Source: Salinivibrio proteolyticus (lineage in GTDB: Bacteria; Pseudomonadota; Gammaproteobacteria; Enterobacterales; Vibrionaceae). Taken from it: DNA of 44,108 bases. A program made the translations under genes and the position numbers. The notes under the pieces were generated by a model. The model worked only from the letters and a program-made list of their open reading frames with translations. It had not been told where the DNA came from and ran no database searches. The DNA lies in the NCBI RefSeq assembly GCF_001996165.1, contig NZ_MUFP01000004.1, positions 35,182 to 79,289 on the forward strand, in the 5' to 3' direction. The stretch's first letter is position 1; every line of letters begins with the position of its first letter. Positions 28,108 to 36,554 of this stretch are shown one piece after another.

Positions 28108-29112
28108 GTGCCCGCCAGTAGCATTCAGATACTTGACTCCATCGTCGATTTCACGGCCAAAACTGAAGTTGATGCGATTACCAAGAGCCTACTGACGTCG
28201 ATCCTTGAGCTAACGCCTGTCAGTGAAGTGGTGTTACTTGATTACTGTTCTGGACTCAATCCCCCTTTCACAGTGCTGGGTACCAATGACAACAGTGCCT
28301 TTCAACAAGAAAATATCGAACAAGTGGATGCGCTGCTAGAAGACTGCCTCGAGAGCCAAGAGGTCACCGTGCATCAGGCGCACGATCATACCTTAGTTGC
28401 CGTCCCTATCTATTACGAAAAAGACGAAGACATTCGCGGTGTCTTATGTGGCCGCGCCGAGCAATTAAACGAGGAACAGCTTGCTCTGGTGTCTGGCCTC
28501 ACTCACATCTATGAGAACTATCAACAAATCATTATGGCCAGCGAGCGAGACAGCTTCACCGGTCTATTCAATCGTAAGGTGCTGACCAAAAAGTTGGACC
28601 TAATTAGTGATCGCTTAGCGCAAGCGCCCGCGGCGATGGACAGCGATTTGGATCAGGCAAGTTATCCTTGGATTTGTATTTTTGATGTCGACCATTTCAA
28701 GCAAATTAATGATAACTTTGGCCATGTATTTGGCGATGAAGTCATTTTGTTGCTCGCGTCTTTAATGCGACAAACCTTTTCTATCGAAGACACCCTGTTT
28801 CGCTACGGCGGGGACGAATTTGTGGTGTTACTTCACCCTTGCACACGCGCTATGGCTGAGCAAAAAGCCAATACCTTTATTGCCAATGTCAACGCACGCG
28901 ACTTTGGCGCAGCGGAAACCGTGACCATTTCCATGGGCGCAACGCGTATCGATAAAGCGCATCAGAGCACCAGTACCTTATTGGGCAATGCGGATCAGGC
29001 GCTTTATCACGCCAAGCAAAACGGTCGCAATCAAGTGGCTTTCTACGAAGGATTGCTGGAAAGCGGCATCATCAAAACCTTTGTTGCCGCCGACGATGTC
29101 GAGCTGTTTTAA
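28108..29112 (+). CDS. Diguanylate cyclase with an N-terminal GAF-like sensor domain
   Basis: This 334-aa soluble protein has an N-terminal domain of about 150 residues with a GAF-like pattern (EVVLLDYCSGLNPPFTVLG, then HTLVAVPIYYEKDEDIRGVLCG) and a C-terminal GGDEF domain starting at ERDSFTGLFNRKVL, with the active site GGDEF at 234-238. The RxxD inhibitory site is incomplete (SIED), so product inhibition is doubtful. No signal peptide or membrane helix is seen. Translation starts at GTG behind a strong AAGGAGG. A TATACT at 28067-28072 may be its own -10, but readthrough from thiQ, 67 bases upstream, is possible. The signal is unknown. Confidence 0.9.
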   Translation: MPASSIQILDSIVDFTAKTEVDAITKSLLTSILELTPVSEVVLLDYCSGLNPPFTVLGTNDNSAFQQENIEQVDALLEDCLESQEVTVHQAHDHTLVAVPIYYEKDEDIRGVLCGRAEQLNEEQLALVSGLTHIYENYQQIIMASERDSFTGLFNRKVLTKKLDLISDRLAQAPAAMDSDLDQASYPWICIFDVDHFKQINDNFGHVFGDEVILLLASLMRQTFSIEDTLFRYGGDEFVVLLHPCTRAMAEQKANTFIANVNARDFGAAETVTISMGATRIDKAHQSTSTLLGNADQALYHAKQNGRNQVAFYEGLLESGIIKTFVAADDVELF

Positions 29113-29125
29113 CGCAAGGAAAACA

Positions 29126-29142
29126 CGGCGGCTGAGCCGCCG
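29126..29142 (-). terminator. Hairpin terminator between the GGDEF gene and phoH-like gene
   Basis: CGGCGGC and GCCGCCG form seven GC pairs around a three-base loop. On the minus strand it is followed by TGTTTTCC, so it best serves the PhoH-like gene; for the plus-strand gene the U-tract is poor. Confidence 0.65.
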
Positions 29143-29148
29143 GTTCGG

Positions 29149-30522
29149 TTAAAGGTTTTCTTCGGCAAACTCGGCAAGACGGCTGCGTACTACCCCATTG
29201 AGGTATACGCACGCACTGCCCTCGAAATTTTTAAATCGCTCGACAATGTAAGTCAGCCCAGAGGTAACCGGTGTGAGGTAGGGGGAGTCGATTTGCGCTA
29301 AGTTGCCTGAGCAAACCAGTTTAGTCCCTTCACCACAGCGGGTGATAATGGTCTTCAGTTGCGAGGCAGTCAGGTTCTGGCACTCATCCAAGATCACAAA
29401 CGCGTTTTGAATCGAGCGACCACGCATAAAGTTAATCGACTTAAACTGTAAGTTAGCTTTCTCCATGATGTAGCGCATCGAGCCATCCGTGCATTCATCA
29501 TTCATGTGCAGCGCTTCTAACGTATCGGTCACCGCTCCCAGCCAAGGCAGCATTTTTTCCTCTTCCGTGCCCGGCAAATAACCGATCGATTCACCAATAT
29601 CTGGGGTGTTGCGGGTGACGATGATCTTGTCATACATTCCCTTTTCCACCACTTGCTCCAGCGCGGCGGCCATCGCCAGAATGGTTTTCCCGCACCCTGC
29701 CGGTCCGGTCAAAATGGTTAAATCAATGGTCGGGTCCAGTAACGCGTCCATCGCCATGCCTTGGTAGATATTTTTCGGCTTCACGTCCCAAGCCGTACGG
29801 TGCATGAGTCGCTCGCGACTAAGGTCTTTAATAATCGCTTTTTCACCATTGATAGCTTGAATGCGTGCCGCGAAATCATCGCTTTCATCCAACAGGTACT
29901 GGTTAACGAACGGTGTTTCCAGTAATTCAGACGGTAAAGTGTGGAGGGTATCTGAACCATACGCTTGGCTATCACATTCCCCGACTTTGTCCCAAAAACT
30001 GCCCTCAAAGGTATGAAATCCTTTGGTCAGCAATCGCACATCGTCAATCAATTGATCAGTGCGATAGTCTTCCACATACATCACTCCCGCGCCTTTAGCG
30101 CGCAGTCGCATATTAATATCTTTGGTCACCAATACGACTTTGCGCGGTGAGCGTTTGGTTTGTAGATGTAGCACCGCATTTAAGATTCGGTTATCGCCAG
30201 CCTTGTCAGCAAAGGCGTGTACCGTTTCTTTAATTTCAAAGTCGGCCAGTATCGATACAGTTCCCGTCGCATCGCCTTTGCCAACAGCAATGCCCTCGCC
30301 GATTTCATCGGGGGTGGCTTCTTTAAAGATATCTTCCAACGCTCGAATCGCGACACGCGCATCTCGTGAGACATCACGCTTGCTGTCTTTGATGCGGTCA
30401 AGCTCTTCGAGGACGGTCATGGGGATCACAACATCGTGTTCTTGGAAGGAGTAAATAGCGAAGGGTTCGTGGAGGAGAATATTGGTATCCAATACAAACA
30501 GCTTCCGGTCGGCGTCGCCCAT
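29149..30522 (-). CDS. PhoH-family ATPase with PIN domain (YlaK type)
   Basis: This 457-aa protein joins an N-terminal PIN nuclease-like domain (LFVLDTNILLHEPFAIYSF at the start, with acidic residues through ELDRIKDSKRD and DNRILNAVL) to a C-terminal PhoH ATPase domain. Walker A is GPAGCGKT at 273-280, and Walker B-like residues occur in NAFVILDECQNLTASQLKTIITRCG. PhoH2-type proteins act as RNA helicases/nucleases in some bacteria, but the role here is not known. The ATG at 30522 follows AGGAGG by six bases; an ATG 32 codons upstream is not supported. It is divergent from rapA. Confidence 0.93.
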   Translation of the reverse strand: MGDADRKLFVLDTNILLHEPFAIYSFQEHDVVIPMTVLEELDRIKDSKRDVSRDARVAIRALEDIFKEATPDEIGEGIAVGKGDATGTVSILADFEIKETVHAFADKAGDNRILNAVLHLQTKRSPRKVVLVTKDINMRLRAKGAGVMYVEDYRTDQLIDDVRLLTKGFHTFEGSFWDKVGECDSQAYGSDTLHTLPSELLETPFVNQYLLDESDDFAARIQAINGEKAIIKDLSRERLMHRTAWDVKPKNIYQGMAMDALLDPTIDLTILTGPAGCGKTILAMAAALEQVVEKGMYDKIIVTRNTPDIGESIGYLPGTEEEKMLPWLGAVTDTLEALHMNDECTDGSMRYIMEKANLQFKSINFMRGRSIQNAFVILDECQNLTASQLKTIITRCGEGTKLVCSGNLAQIDSPYLTPVTSGLTYIVERFKNFEGSACVYLNGVVRSRLAEFAEENL

Positions 30523-30833
30523 AGGCACCTCCTGTGTCGGCAGTTCACTGTCGGTGACAGCGCTTAAGTTAAGCGTAGACCTGGCATTGGGAATTCCCAA
30601 TCTATTTCGCTGCGCCACGTCACGCTTTTATCTTTGCCGCTCAATAATGACGTTTGTGTGTCAGCGTGACCTTTGCGGGGATTCGTTGAGTTTCATCGTG
30701 ACGCTCCTCACAAGTTCGAGTACTATTGGCGGCCAATTTTTTCAGTGCCACACTGAATAGCACAGTATTTAAACGGCGCCGCTGTCGCGGGGCTGCGTCT
30801 TCGACAATCGAGTTAATTCAGAGGTTTTCCCCT
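30523..30833. other. 311-bp divergent region between the PhoH-like gene and rapA
   Basis: No gene is seen. It holds a candidate rapA promoter (30698-30726) and must hold the PhoH-like promoter, for which no clear hexamer pair was found. The predicted rapA leader is about 100 bases and contains several GC-rich short repeats (GGCGCCGCTG, CGGGGCTGCG) without a defined structure. Confidence 0.55.
30698..30726 (+). promoter_or_regulatory. Candidate rapA promoter
   Basis: GTGACG at 30698-30703 and TACTAT at 30721-30726 are spaced by exactly 17 bases, with four and five matches to the sigma-70 hexamers. Confidence 0.5.
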
Positions 30834-33743
30834 ATGTCATTTGCGCTTGGACAACGTTGGATCAGTGATACGGAGCATGATCTAGGACTGGGCACCGTGG
30901 TGTCTGTTGACGGCCGTACCGTGACCCTAATGTTTCCTGCTAGTGATGAAACACGGCTGTATGCCAGCCACGATGCACCCGTCACCCGGGTGATGTTCAA
31001 CCCGGGCGATGAAGTTGAAAGCCATGATGGCTGGACCATGACAGTCTCGCGTGTTGAGGAAAACGACGGGGTATTAACCTATATCGGTACACGCAATGAT
31101 ACCGGCGAAGACGAGGTATCACTGCGCGAAATCTTGCTCAGTCACCAGATTCGTTTTAACAAACCGCAAGACAAGCTGTTTGCTGGCCAACTTGATCGCA
31201 TGGATCGCTTTGCCCTACGTTATCGCGCCCTGACCAATCAACACCAACAACTCCGTAGCCCGCTGCGGGGGTTAACCGGCATGCGTGCTGGTCTGATCCC
31301 TCATCAGCTTTACATTGCTCACGAAGTCGGTCGCCGTCATGCGCCACGCGTACTGCTTGCCGATGAAGTGGGCTTGGGTAAAACCATTGAAGCGGGCATG
31401 ATTATCCACCAGCAGGTGCTGGCAGGTCGCGCTGAGCGGGTCCTGATTGTGGTGCCCGAAACTTTACAGCATCAGTGGCTGGTCGAAATGATGCGCCGCT
31501 TTAATCTGCACTTCTCGATTTTTGACGAAGAGCGCTGTGTGGAGGCCCTAGCGGATGCCTACAACCCCTTTGATACCCAACAGTTGGTCCTGTGTTCGCT
31601 GGAGTTTTTGCGTAAAAATCGCCGTCGTGTCGAACAAGTCTGTGAGACCCACTGGGATCTGCTAGTGGTCGATGAGGCTCATCACCTCTCATGGGCACCA
31701 GAAGCCCCTAGCCGCGAATACCAAATCATTGAGAGCATCGCCGAGCATACACCGGGCGTGTTGCTACTTACCGCTACACCGGAGCAACTTGGCCAACAAA
31801 GCCACTTTGCCCGCTTGCGTCTGCTCGACCCAGATCGCTTCTACGATTACGACGCCTTTGTGGAAGAGGCAGCGCAATACGCGCCAGTGGCGGAAGCGGT
31901 TGAAGCTTTGCTTGCCGATGCGCCCCTGGGTGATGCGGCACAACATAGCATCCGCACCTTGCTCCAAAGCGACGATTTGGAGCAGCGCTTGGCCCTCATC
32001 CACAGTGATGATGAGTCGACTCAGCGCGACGCTCGCCAACAGTTAATTGACGATCTCATGGACCGCCACGGCACCGGCCGTGTCCTCTTCCGTAACACTC
32101 GTGCAGCGATCAGTGGCTTTCCAACCAGAAACCTGCACATGCATGCGCTTGCCTTGCCCAAACAGTATCAAACGGCCATGCGCGTTGCCGATATGATGGG
32201 CGGCCGTCTCGCGGGGGAGCAAAAGGCGGTACAAAACCTCTACCCTGAAGATATTTATCAACAGTTTGAAGGCGACAGTGCCAGCTGGTGGGGCTTTGAT
32301 CCACGCATCGATTGGTTGCTCGATTACCTGAAAACGCACCGTAATGACAAAGTCCTGATCATTTGTTCACGGGCACAAACCGCGTTGACCTTAGAGCAGG
32401 CGCTGCGTGAGCGCGAAGGGATCCGTGGCACTGTATTCCACGAAGGCATGTCGATTGTCGAGCGAGACAAAGCCGCGGCTTACTTTGCCCAAGAGGAAGG
32501 GGGCGCGCAGGTCTTGATCTGCTCGGAGATCGGCTCAGAAGGCCGGAACTTCCAGTTTGCCCACCAGTTGGTGATGTTCGACTTACCCATGAACCCAGAC
32601 CTTTTGGAGCAGCGTATCGGTCGTCTTGACCGTATCGGTCAGCAACAAGATATTGCCATTCATGTCCCCTATCTTGAAGGCACCGCGCAAACCATTTTGG
32701 CGCGCTGGTATCACGAAGGCCTCGACGCGTTTGAAGATACCTGCCCAACCGGCCGTGCGGTGTTCGAGCAATACGGCGAGACCTTACTGACCCTGTTGGC
32801 CGCAAACCAACAAGACGACGCCCTCAGTACGCTGATCGAAGACAGCGCTGCCATGAACCAGCGTCTCAAAGCAGAAATGGAGCAAGGTCGCGATAAACTG
32901 TTAGAAATGCATTCACATGGTGGGGACGCGGCGAAACAGTTAGCACAAACGATTGCCGACCAAGATGGCGATACTGGCTTGGTCACCTTTACCTTGGGGC
33001 TGTTTGATACCATCGGCGTCAACCAAGATGACAAAGGGGAAAATGCGCTGGTAGTCACGCCATCAGAACATATGATGGTTCCGAGTTATCCGGGCCTCCC
33101 CACCGATGGCTGCACCATCACCTTTGATCGCGATACCGCGCTCAGTCGCGAAGACGTCCAATTTGTCTCGTGGGAGCACCCTATCGTGCGCGGTGGTATC
33201 GACTTGCTGCTGAGCGAAAACATCGGCACCACCGCGGTCTCTTTACTCAAAAACAAAGCGCTGCCCGTGGGCACCTTGTTCCTCGAGCTTATCTATGTGG
33301 TGGATGCCCAAGCGCCGAAATCAAGCGGGATTCATCGCTTCTTACCGCAAACACCAGTACGTGTCTTGCTGGATGCGAATGGCAACGATTTATCCACCAA
33401 TGTCGAGTTTGAAGGTTTCCATCGCCAGTTAAGCCCCGTCAATCGCCATTTGGGCAGCAAAATGGTTAACTCGGTACAAAGCCAAGTTCACCGCTTGATT
33501 GAAAAAAGTGAGCCTTTAGCTGAAAAAGCACTGGGTGAGATTCAAACCCGTGCCCACCAAGAAATGGAAAGCGAGCTGACCCAAGCCTTGGCGCGTTTAG
33601 AGGCACTCAAAACCGTCAACCCCAATATCCGTGATGATGAGTTGGATGCTCTACGCGAGCAAATCAGCACCCTTTCACATCACATTCAACACGCGCAGAT
33701 TGAATTAGACGCCTTGCGTCTAATTGTGGTCAGTCATCAATAA
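30834..33743 (+). CDS. rapA: RNA polymerase-associated helicase-like protein RapA
   Basis: This 969-aa SWI2/SNF2-family ATPase binds RNA polymerase and promotes its recycling after transcription. It starts [23 protein letters not shown], the conserved N-terminal (Tudor-like) domain, and has Walker A DEVGLGKT (about 176-183), DEAH (about 280-283), the later helicase motifs [21 protein letters not shown] and [12 protein letters not shown], and the RapA-specific spacer and C-terminal domains. Length matches E. coli RapA (968 aa). The ATG at 30834 follows AGAGG; an open frame continues 36 codons upstream but is not conserved. It is single-copy and followed at 40 bases by rluA. Confidence 0.98.
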   Translation: MSFALGQRWISDTEHDLGLGTVVSVDGRTVTLMFPASDETRLYASHDAPVTRVMFNPGDEVESHDGWTMTVSRVEENDGVLTYIGTRNDTGEDEVSLREILLSHQIRFNKPQDKLFAGQLDRMDRFALRYRALTNQHQQLRSPLRGLTGMRAGLIPHQLYIAHEVGRRHAPRVLLADEVGLGKTIEAGMIIHQQVLAGRAERVLIVVPETLQHQWLVEMMRRFNLHFSIFDEERCVEALADAYNPFDTQQLVLCSLEFLRKNRRRVEQVCETHWDLLVVDEAHHLSWAPEAPSREYQIIESIAEHTPGVLLLTATPEQLGQQSHFARLRLLDPDRFYDYDAFVEEAAQYAPVAEAVEALLADAPLGDAAQHSIRTLLQSDDLEQRLALIHSDDESTQRDARQQLIDDLMDRHGTGRVLFRNTRAAISGFPTRNLHMHALALPKQYQTAMRVADMMGGRLAGEQKAVQNLYPEDIYQQFEGDSASWWGFDPRIDWLLDYLKTHRNDKVLIICSRAQTALTLEQALREREGIRGTVFHEGMSIVERDKAAAYFAQEEGGAQVLICSEIGSEGRNFQFAHQLVMFDLPMNPDLLEQRIGRLDRIGQQQDIAIHVPYLEGTAQTILARWYHEGLDAFEDTCPTGRAVFEQYGETLLTLLAANQQDDALSTLIEDSAAMNQRLKAEMEQGRDKLLEMHSHGGDAAKQLAQTIADQDGDTGLVTFTLGLFDTIGVNQDDKGENALVVTPSEHMMVPSYPGLPTDGCTITFDRDTALSREDVQFVSWEHPIVRGGIDLLLSENIGTTAVSLLKNKALPVGTLFLELIYVVDAQAPKSSGIHRFLPQTPVRVLLDANGNDLSTNVEFEGFHRQLSPVNRHLGSKMVNSVQSQVHRLIEKSEPLAEKALGEIQTRAHQEMESELTQALARLEALKTVNPNIRDDELDALREQISTLSHHIQHAQIELDALRLIVVSHQ

Positions 33744-33755
33744 TTTAGCGTTAGG

Positions 33756-33773
33756 CGGGGCTAGCCGGCCCCG
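33756..33773 (+). other. GC-rich stem-loop at the rapA-rluA junction
   Basis: CGGGGC and GCCCCG pair around a six-base loop, ending just before the first in-frame ATG of rluA. There is no T-run. It may be a partial terminator or limit ribosome entry at rluA. Confidence 0.45.
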
Positions 33774-33782
33774 ATGTATCCT

Positions 33783-34502
33783 ATGGCAATGACAGAATAC
33801 CATCCTCCCACCGAGCCTTGGCTTGATATTCTTTATCAAGATGCGGATTTGGTGGTGATCAATAAACCCAGCGGATTGCTGGCCAATCCTGGCCGCGATC
33901 CGGCCCACTACGATAGTGCGTGGTCACGGGTGAAAGACGCCTTCCCCGAGGCAGAGCTGGTCCATCGCTTAGATATGTCTACGTCCGGAGTGATGGCCTT
34001 TGCCGCCCACAAAGAGGCTGAGCGAAACCTTAAGGCCCAGTTCCGAGATCGTATCCCGACCAAGCTTTACTACGCCGAAGTATGGGGGCATCCTGCTGAT
34101 CATGAAGGGCAGATTGATTTACCGCTGATTTGTGACTGGCCTAACCGCCCGCGCCAAAAGGTCTGCTTTGAGCATGGGAAACCATCGCAAACGCACTATC
34201 GCTGTTTACACACCTTCCCTAAGACCAGTTTGATGGCCTTGTACCCACTGACTGGACGCTCGCACCAGCTTCGTGTGCACATGCAATCGTTGGGACATAG
34301 CATCGTTGGCGATGAGTTTTATGCCTCTCCCGAGGCACTCGACTATGCCCCTCGCCTTCATTTGCATGCGGCCGAGCTGAGTTTATTACATCCAACTACC
34401 GGCGACGTCCTGCATTTTCACGCCCCCTGTGAGTTTTATACCACGATGCCCGCCAATCGCCTTGCCGATGAGTATCAGTTGGCCTCACCTAGCGCGACCT
34501 AG
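33783..34502 (+). CDS. rluA: Dual-specificity rRNA/tRNA pseudouridine synthase RluA
   Basis: This 239-aa enzyme makes pseudouridine at 23S rRNA position 746 and tRNA position 32 in E. coli. The catalytic aspartate is in HRLDMSTSG; from the ATG at 33783 it becomes D64, exactly as numbered in E. coli RluA, and MAMTEYHPPTEPW aligns with the E. coli start, which is why I choose this codon. ATGs at 33774 and 33789 are alternatives. Other conserved segments are VINKPSGLLANPG, KLYYAEVWG and PLTGRSHQLRVHMQSLGHSIVGDEFY. No clear ribosome binding site is present, and a GC-rich hairpin sits just upstream, so expression may depend on transcription or translation from rapA. Confidence 0.95.
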   Translation: MAMTEYHPPTEPWLDILYQDADLVVINKPSGLLANPGRDPAHYDSAWSRVKDAFPEAELVHRLDMSTSGVMAFAAHKEAERNLKAQFRDRIPTKLYYAEVWGHPADHEGQIDLPLICDWPNRPRQKVCFEHGKPSQTHYRCLHTFPKTSLMALYPLTGRSHQLRVHMQSLGHSIVGDEFYASPEALDYAPRLHLHAAELSLLHPTTGDVLHFHAPCEFYTTMPANRLADEYQLASPSAT

Positions 34503-34594
34503 CACACCGAATTGCCCTCGTGGTCGCTGAAACGATTGCACAATGTGACGATATTTCGCACCCTAGAGCCATGGATTGAGACACGGAGATCAAC

Positions 34595-35566
34595 ATGGCT
34601 CAGCGTACCCCCACCAATATCGTCTTTCTCGACCGTAACACCATTCCAGCCCATATTGTGCTGCCCACACCTCGCTCGCCCCATCACTGGCAAGCCTATG
34701 GTGAAACACAGCCTGATGAGGTCGTGGCACGTTTGCAAGAGGCCGAGGTCGCTATCACCAATAAAGTGGTCATCGATGAGGCGGTGCTCGCCTCCTGTCC
34801 TAATCTCAAACTGATTGCGGTCGCTGCGACTGGCGTCAACAATGTGGATTTAGCAGCATGCCGCGCGCGTGGTGTGCAAGTCTGTAACGTCCAAGGTTAT
34901 GCCTCTCAATCGGTACCTGAACACGTCATCGCACTGATCTTCGCACTTAAACGTCAATTACTCGGCTACCACCACGATGTTCAACACGGCGCATGGCAAC
35001 AGCATGGTCAGTTTTGCTTTTTTACTCACCCAATCGGCAGCGTTGCGGGCAGTAAATTGGGGATTATCGGTAAAGGGGTTTTAGGCGAGGCGGTTGCACG
35101 TTTAGCGCGCGCAGTCGGCATGACCGTCATGTTTGCGGAGCACCGCGGAGCCACCGATTGCCGGGAGGGTTATGTACCCTTTGATGAGGTGATCAGCCGT
35201 GCCGATATCCTCTCTTTGCACTGCCCGTTAAATCCGACCACAGAAGCCTTGATTAACCGTGATGTCCTCGCCCGCATGCCAAACCATGCCTTATTGATCA
35301 ATACAGGGCGTGGCGGATTAGTTGATGAAAGCGCGCTCCTCGACGCCCTCAAAACCGGTCAAATTGGTGGCGCCGGACTAGATGTGCTGAGTGAAGAGCC
35401 AGCCCCCAATGATCACCCACTTATCACCGCATCACTGCCGAATTTAATCGTCACCCCCCATATCGCATGGGGAGCGGATGAAGCAGTGAACCGGCTCACC
35501 CAGCAACTGATAGATAACATTGATGGCTATCTGCGAGGCACACCACAGCACACCTTGATTAATTAA
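34595..35566 (+). CDS. D-2-hydroxyacid dehydrogenase (glycerate/2-oxoacid reductase type)
   Basis: This 323-aa NAD(P)-dependent enzyme belongs to the D-isomer 2-hydroxyacid dehydrogenases. The Rossmann motif GKGVLG lies at 159-164 (consensus GxGxxG), and the catalytic triad is R239 (NTGRGGLVDE), E268 (LSEEP) and H289 (TPHIAWGA). The N-terminal substrate domain includes AVAATGVNNVD. Family resemblance is to HprA-like glycerate/hydroxypyruvate dehydrogenases, but related enzymes act on several 2-oxoacids, so the substrate is not fixed. The ATG follows ACGGAGA. It is 92 bases from rluA and ends in a terminator shared with djlA. Confidence 0.9.
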   Translation: MAQRTPTNIVFLDRNTIPAHIVLPTPRSPHHWQAYGETQPDEVVARLQEAEVAITNKVVIDEAVLASCPNLKLIAVAATGVNNVDLAACRARGVQVCNVQGYASQSVPEHVIALIFALKRQLLGYHHDVQHGAWQQHGQFCFFTHPIGSVAGSKLGIIGKGVLGEAVARLARAVGMTVMFAEHRGATDCREGYVPFDEVISRADILSLHCPLNPTTEALINRDVLARMPNHALLINTGRGGLVDESALLDALKTGQIGGAGLDVLSEEPAPNDHPLITASLPNLIVTPHIAWGADEAVNRLTQQLIDNIDGYLRGTPQHTLIN

Positions 35567-35573
35567 CACGGCC

Positions 35574-35599
35574 GCCCGCTAAAGATCGCGGGCTTTTTT
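35574..35599 (+). terminator. Terminator of the dehydrogenase gene, overlapping the djlA 3' end
   Basis: GCCCGC and GCGGGC pair around an eight-base loop, followed by six T residues. The stop codon of djlA (35579-35581) lies inside the structure. Confidence 0.85.
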
Positions 35600-36412
35600 A
35601 ATCACATCGTAAGCTTTTTGAATTTCTTGTGCTTTTTCTTTCGCCAATTCCATCATCTCAGGGGGTAACCCTTTGGCCATCAGCTTGTCAGGATGGTGTT
35701 CATTCATCAACTTGCGGTATGCCTTTTTCAATTCCTGAGCAGAAGCTGAGGAATCCACACCGAGAACCTCATAGGCATCATCCACTTCACGTTGACGCGG
35801 TGGTGCTCCCGCCCCACCCGCGTGCTGGTGCCAATCTCCTTGGTAGCCTTGGCTAAATCGAAACGCGGCTTCTTGCATACGCAGACGCTGCTCAAGTTGC
35901 TGCGCGGAAAAACCCAATCCCTCCGCAATGATATACAGTAACTCACGCTCTTTCGGATGCAGCTCTCCGTCCGCAAACGCCGCTTGTACCTGCACTTCAA
36001 GGAAAAAGCTAAGCAGATCGCGCCGCCCTTGGCTTAACGCCCGGATCCCATTCAAAGTCTCTTGGAGCGGGAAATCACCGCCTTTTCCTTCTCGAAAAGC
36101 GTCTTGCGCGGATTGCCTCGCCGCCCCATGCAACTGCATGCGATCCATAATTAAGCTGGCTAGACGAATCTCTTCCTGTGTGACTTGCCCCTTGGCCTTT
36201 GCCACATGTCCCATCACAGCAAAGGTGCCATGAAAAAAGACACGTTGCGCCTCGGCACCTTGAGCACCGAAACCTCCGCCAAAACCGCCCAGTGAAGCGC
36301 GTTGTTTGGCTTTATCAAACTGATGACCTAAGAACAGGCCAAGAAAAAAACCGAATGGGCCTCCCAGCAAAATGCCGAGAAAAGCGCCAATTACCTTGCC
36401 ATATAGTTGCAT
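35579..36412 (-). CDS. djlA: Membrane-anchored DnaJ-like co-chaperone DjlA
   Basis: This 277-aa protein stimulates DnaK from the inner membrane. The N terminus holds one glycine-rich membrane helix (about 7-31, GAFLGILLGGPFGFFLGLFLG), which mediates dimerisation in E. coli. A glycine-rich linker (GGFGGGFG) and a TerB-like helical domain (about 60-190) follow, then a C-terminal J domain (about 212-277) with HPD at 240-242. The position of the J domain at the C terminus is diagnostic. It is divergent from lptD, as in many vibrios, and its stop codon falls inside the terminator of the convergent dehydrogenase gene. Confidence 0.96.
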   Translation of the reverse strand: MQLYGKVIGAFLGILLGGPFGFFLGLFLGHQFDKAKQRASLGGFGGGFGAQGAEAQRVFFHGTFAVMGHVAKAKGQVTQEEIRLASLIMDRMQLHGAARQSAQDAFREGKGGDFPLQETLNGIRALSQGRRDLLSFFLEVQVQAAFADGELHPKERELLYIIAEGLGFSAQQLEQRLRMQEAAFRFSQGYQGDWHQHAGGAGAPPRQREVDDAYEVLGVDSSASAQELKKAYRKLMNEHHPDKLMAKGLPPEMMELAKEKAQEIQKAYDVIKKARDL

Positions 36413-36554
36413 GCCATGGTCTCATTGCTGGTTTCACACCCTGCACATTTACAGGTGATGCCGGGCGTAAATTGATTTATGATAATCGCATTTTGCAGCC
36501 AAAGCATACTGATGCGTTGCCTTCGTGTACACCACGCTATCAGATAAAACAGGA

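Noticed and set aside
31672-32046. 124-codon frame inside rapA
   Set aside because: It is an out-of-frame shadow of the RapA helicase domain.
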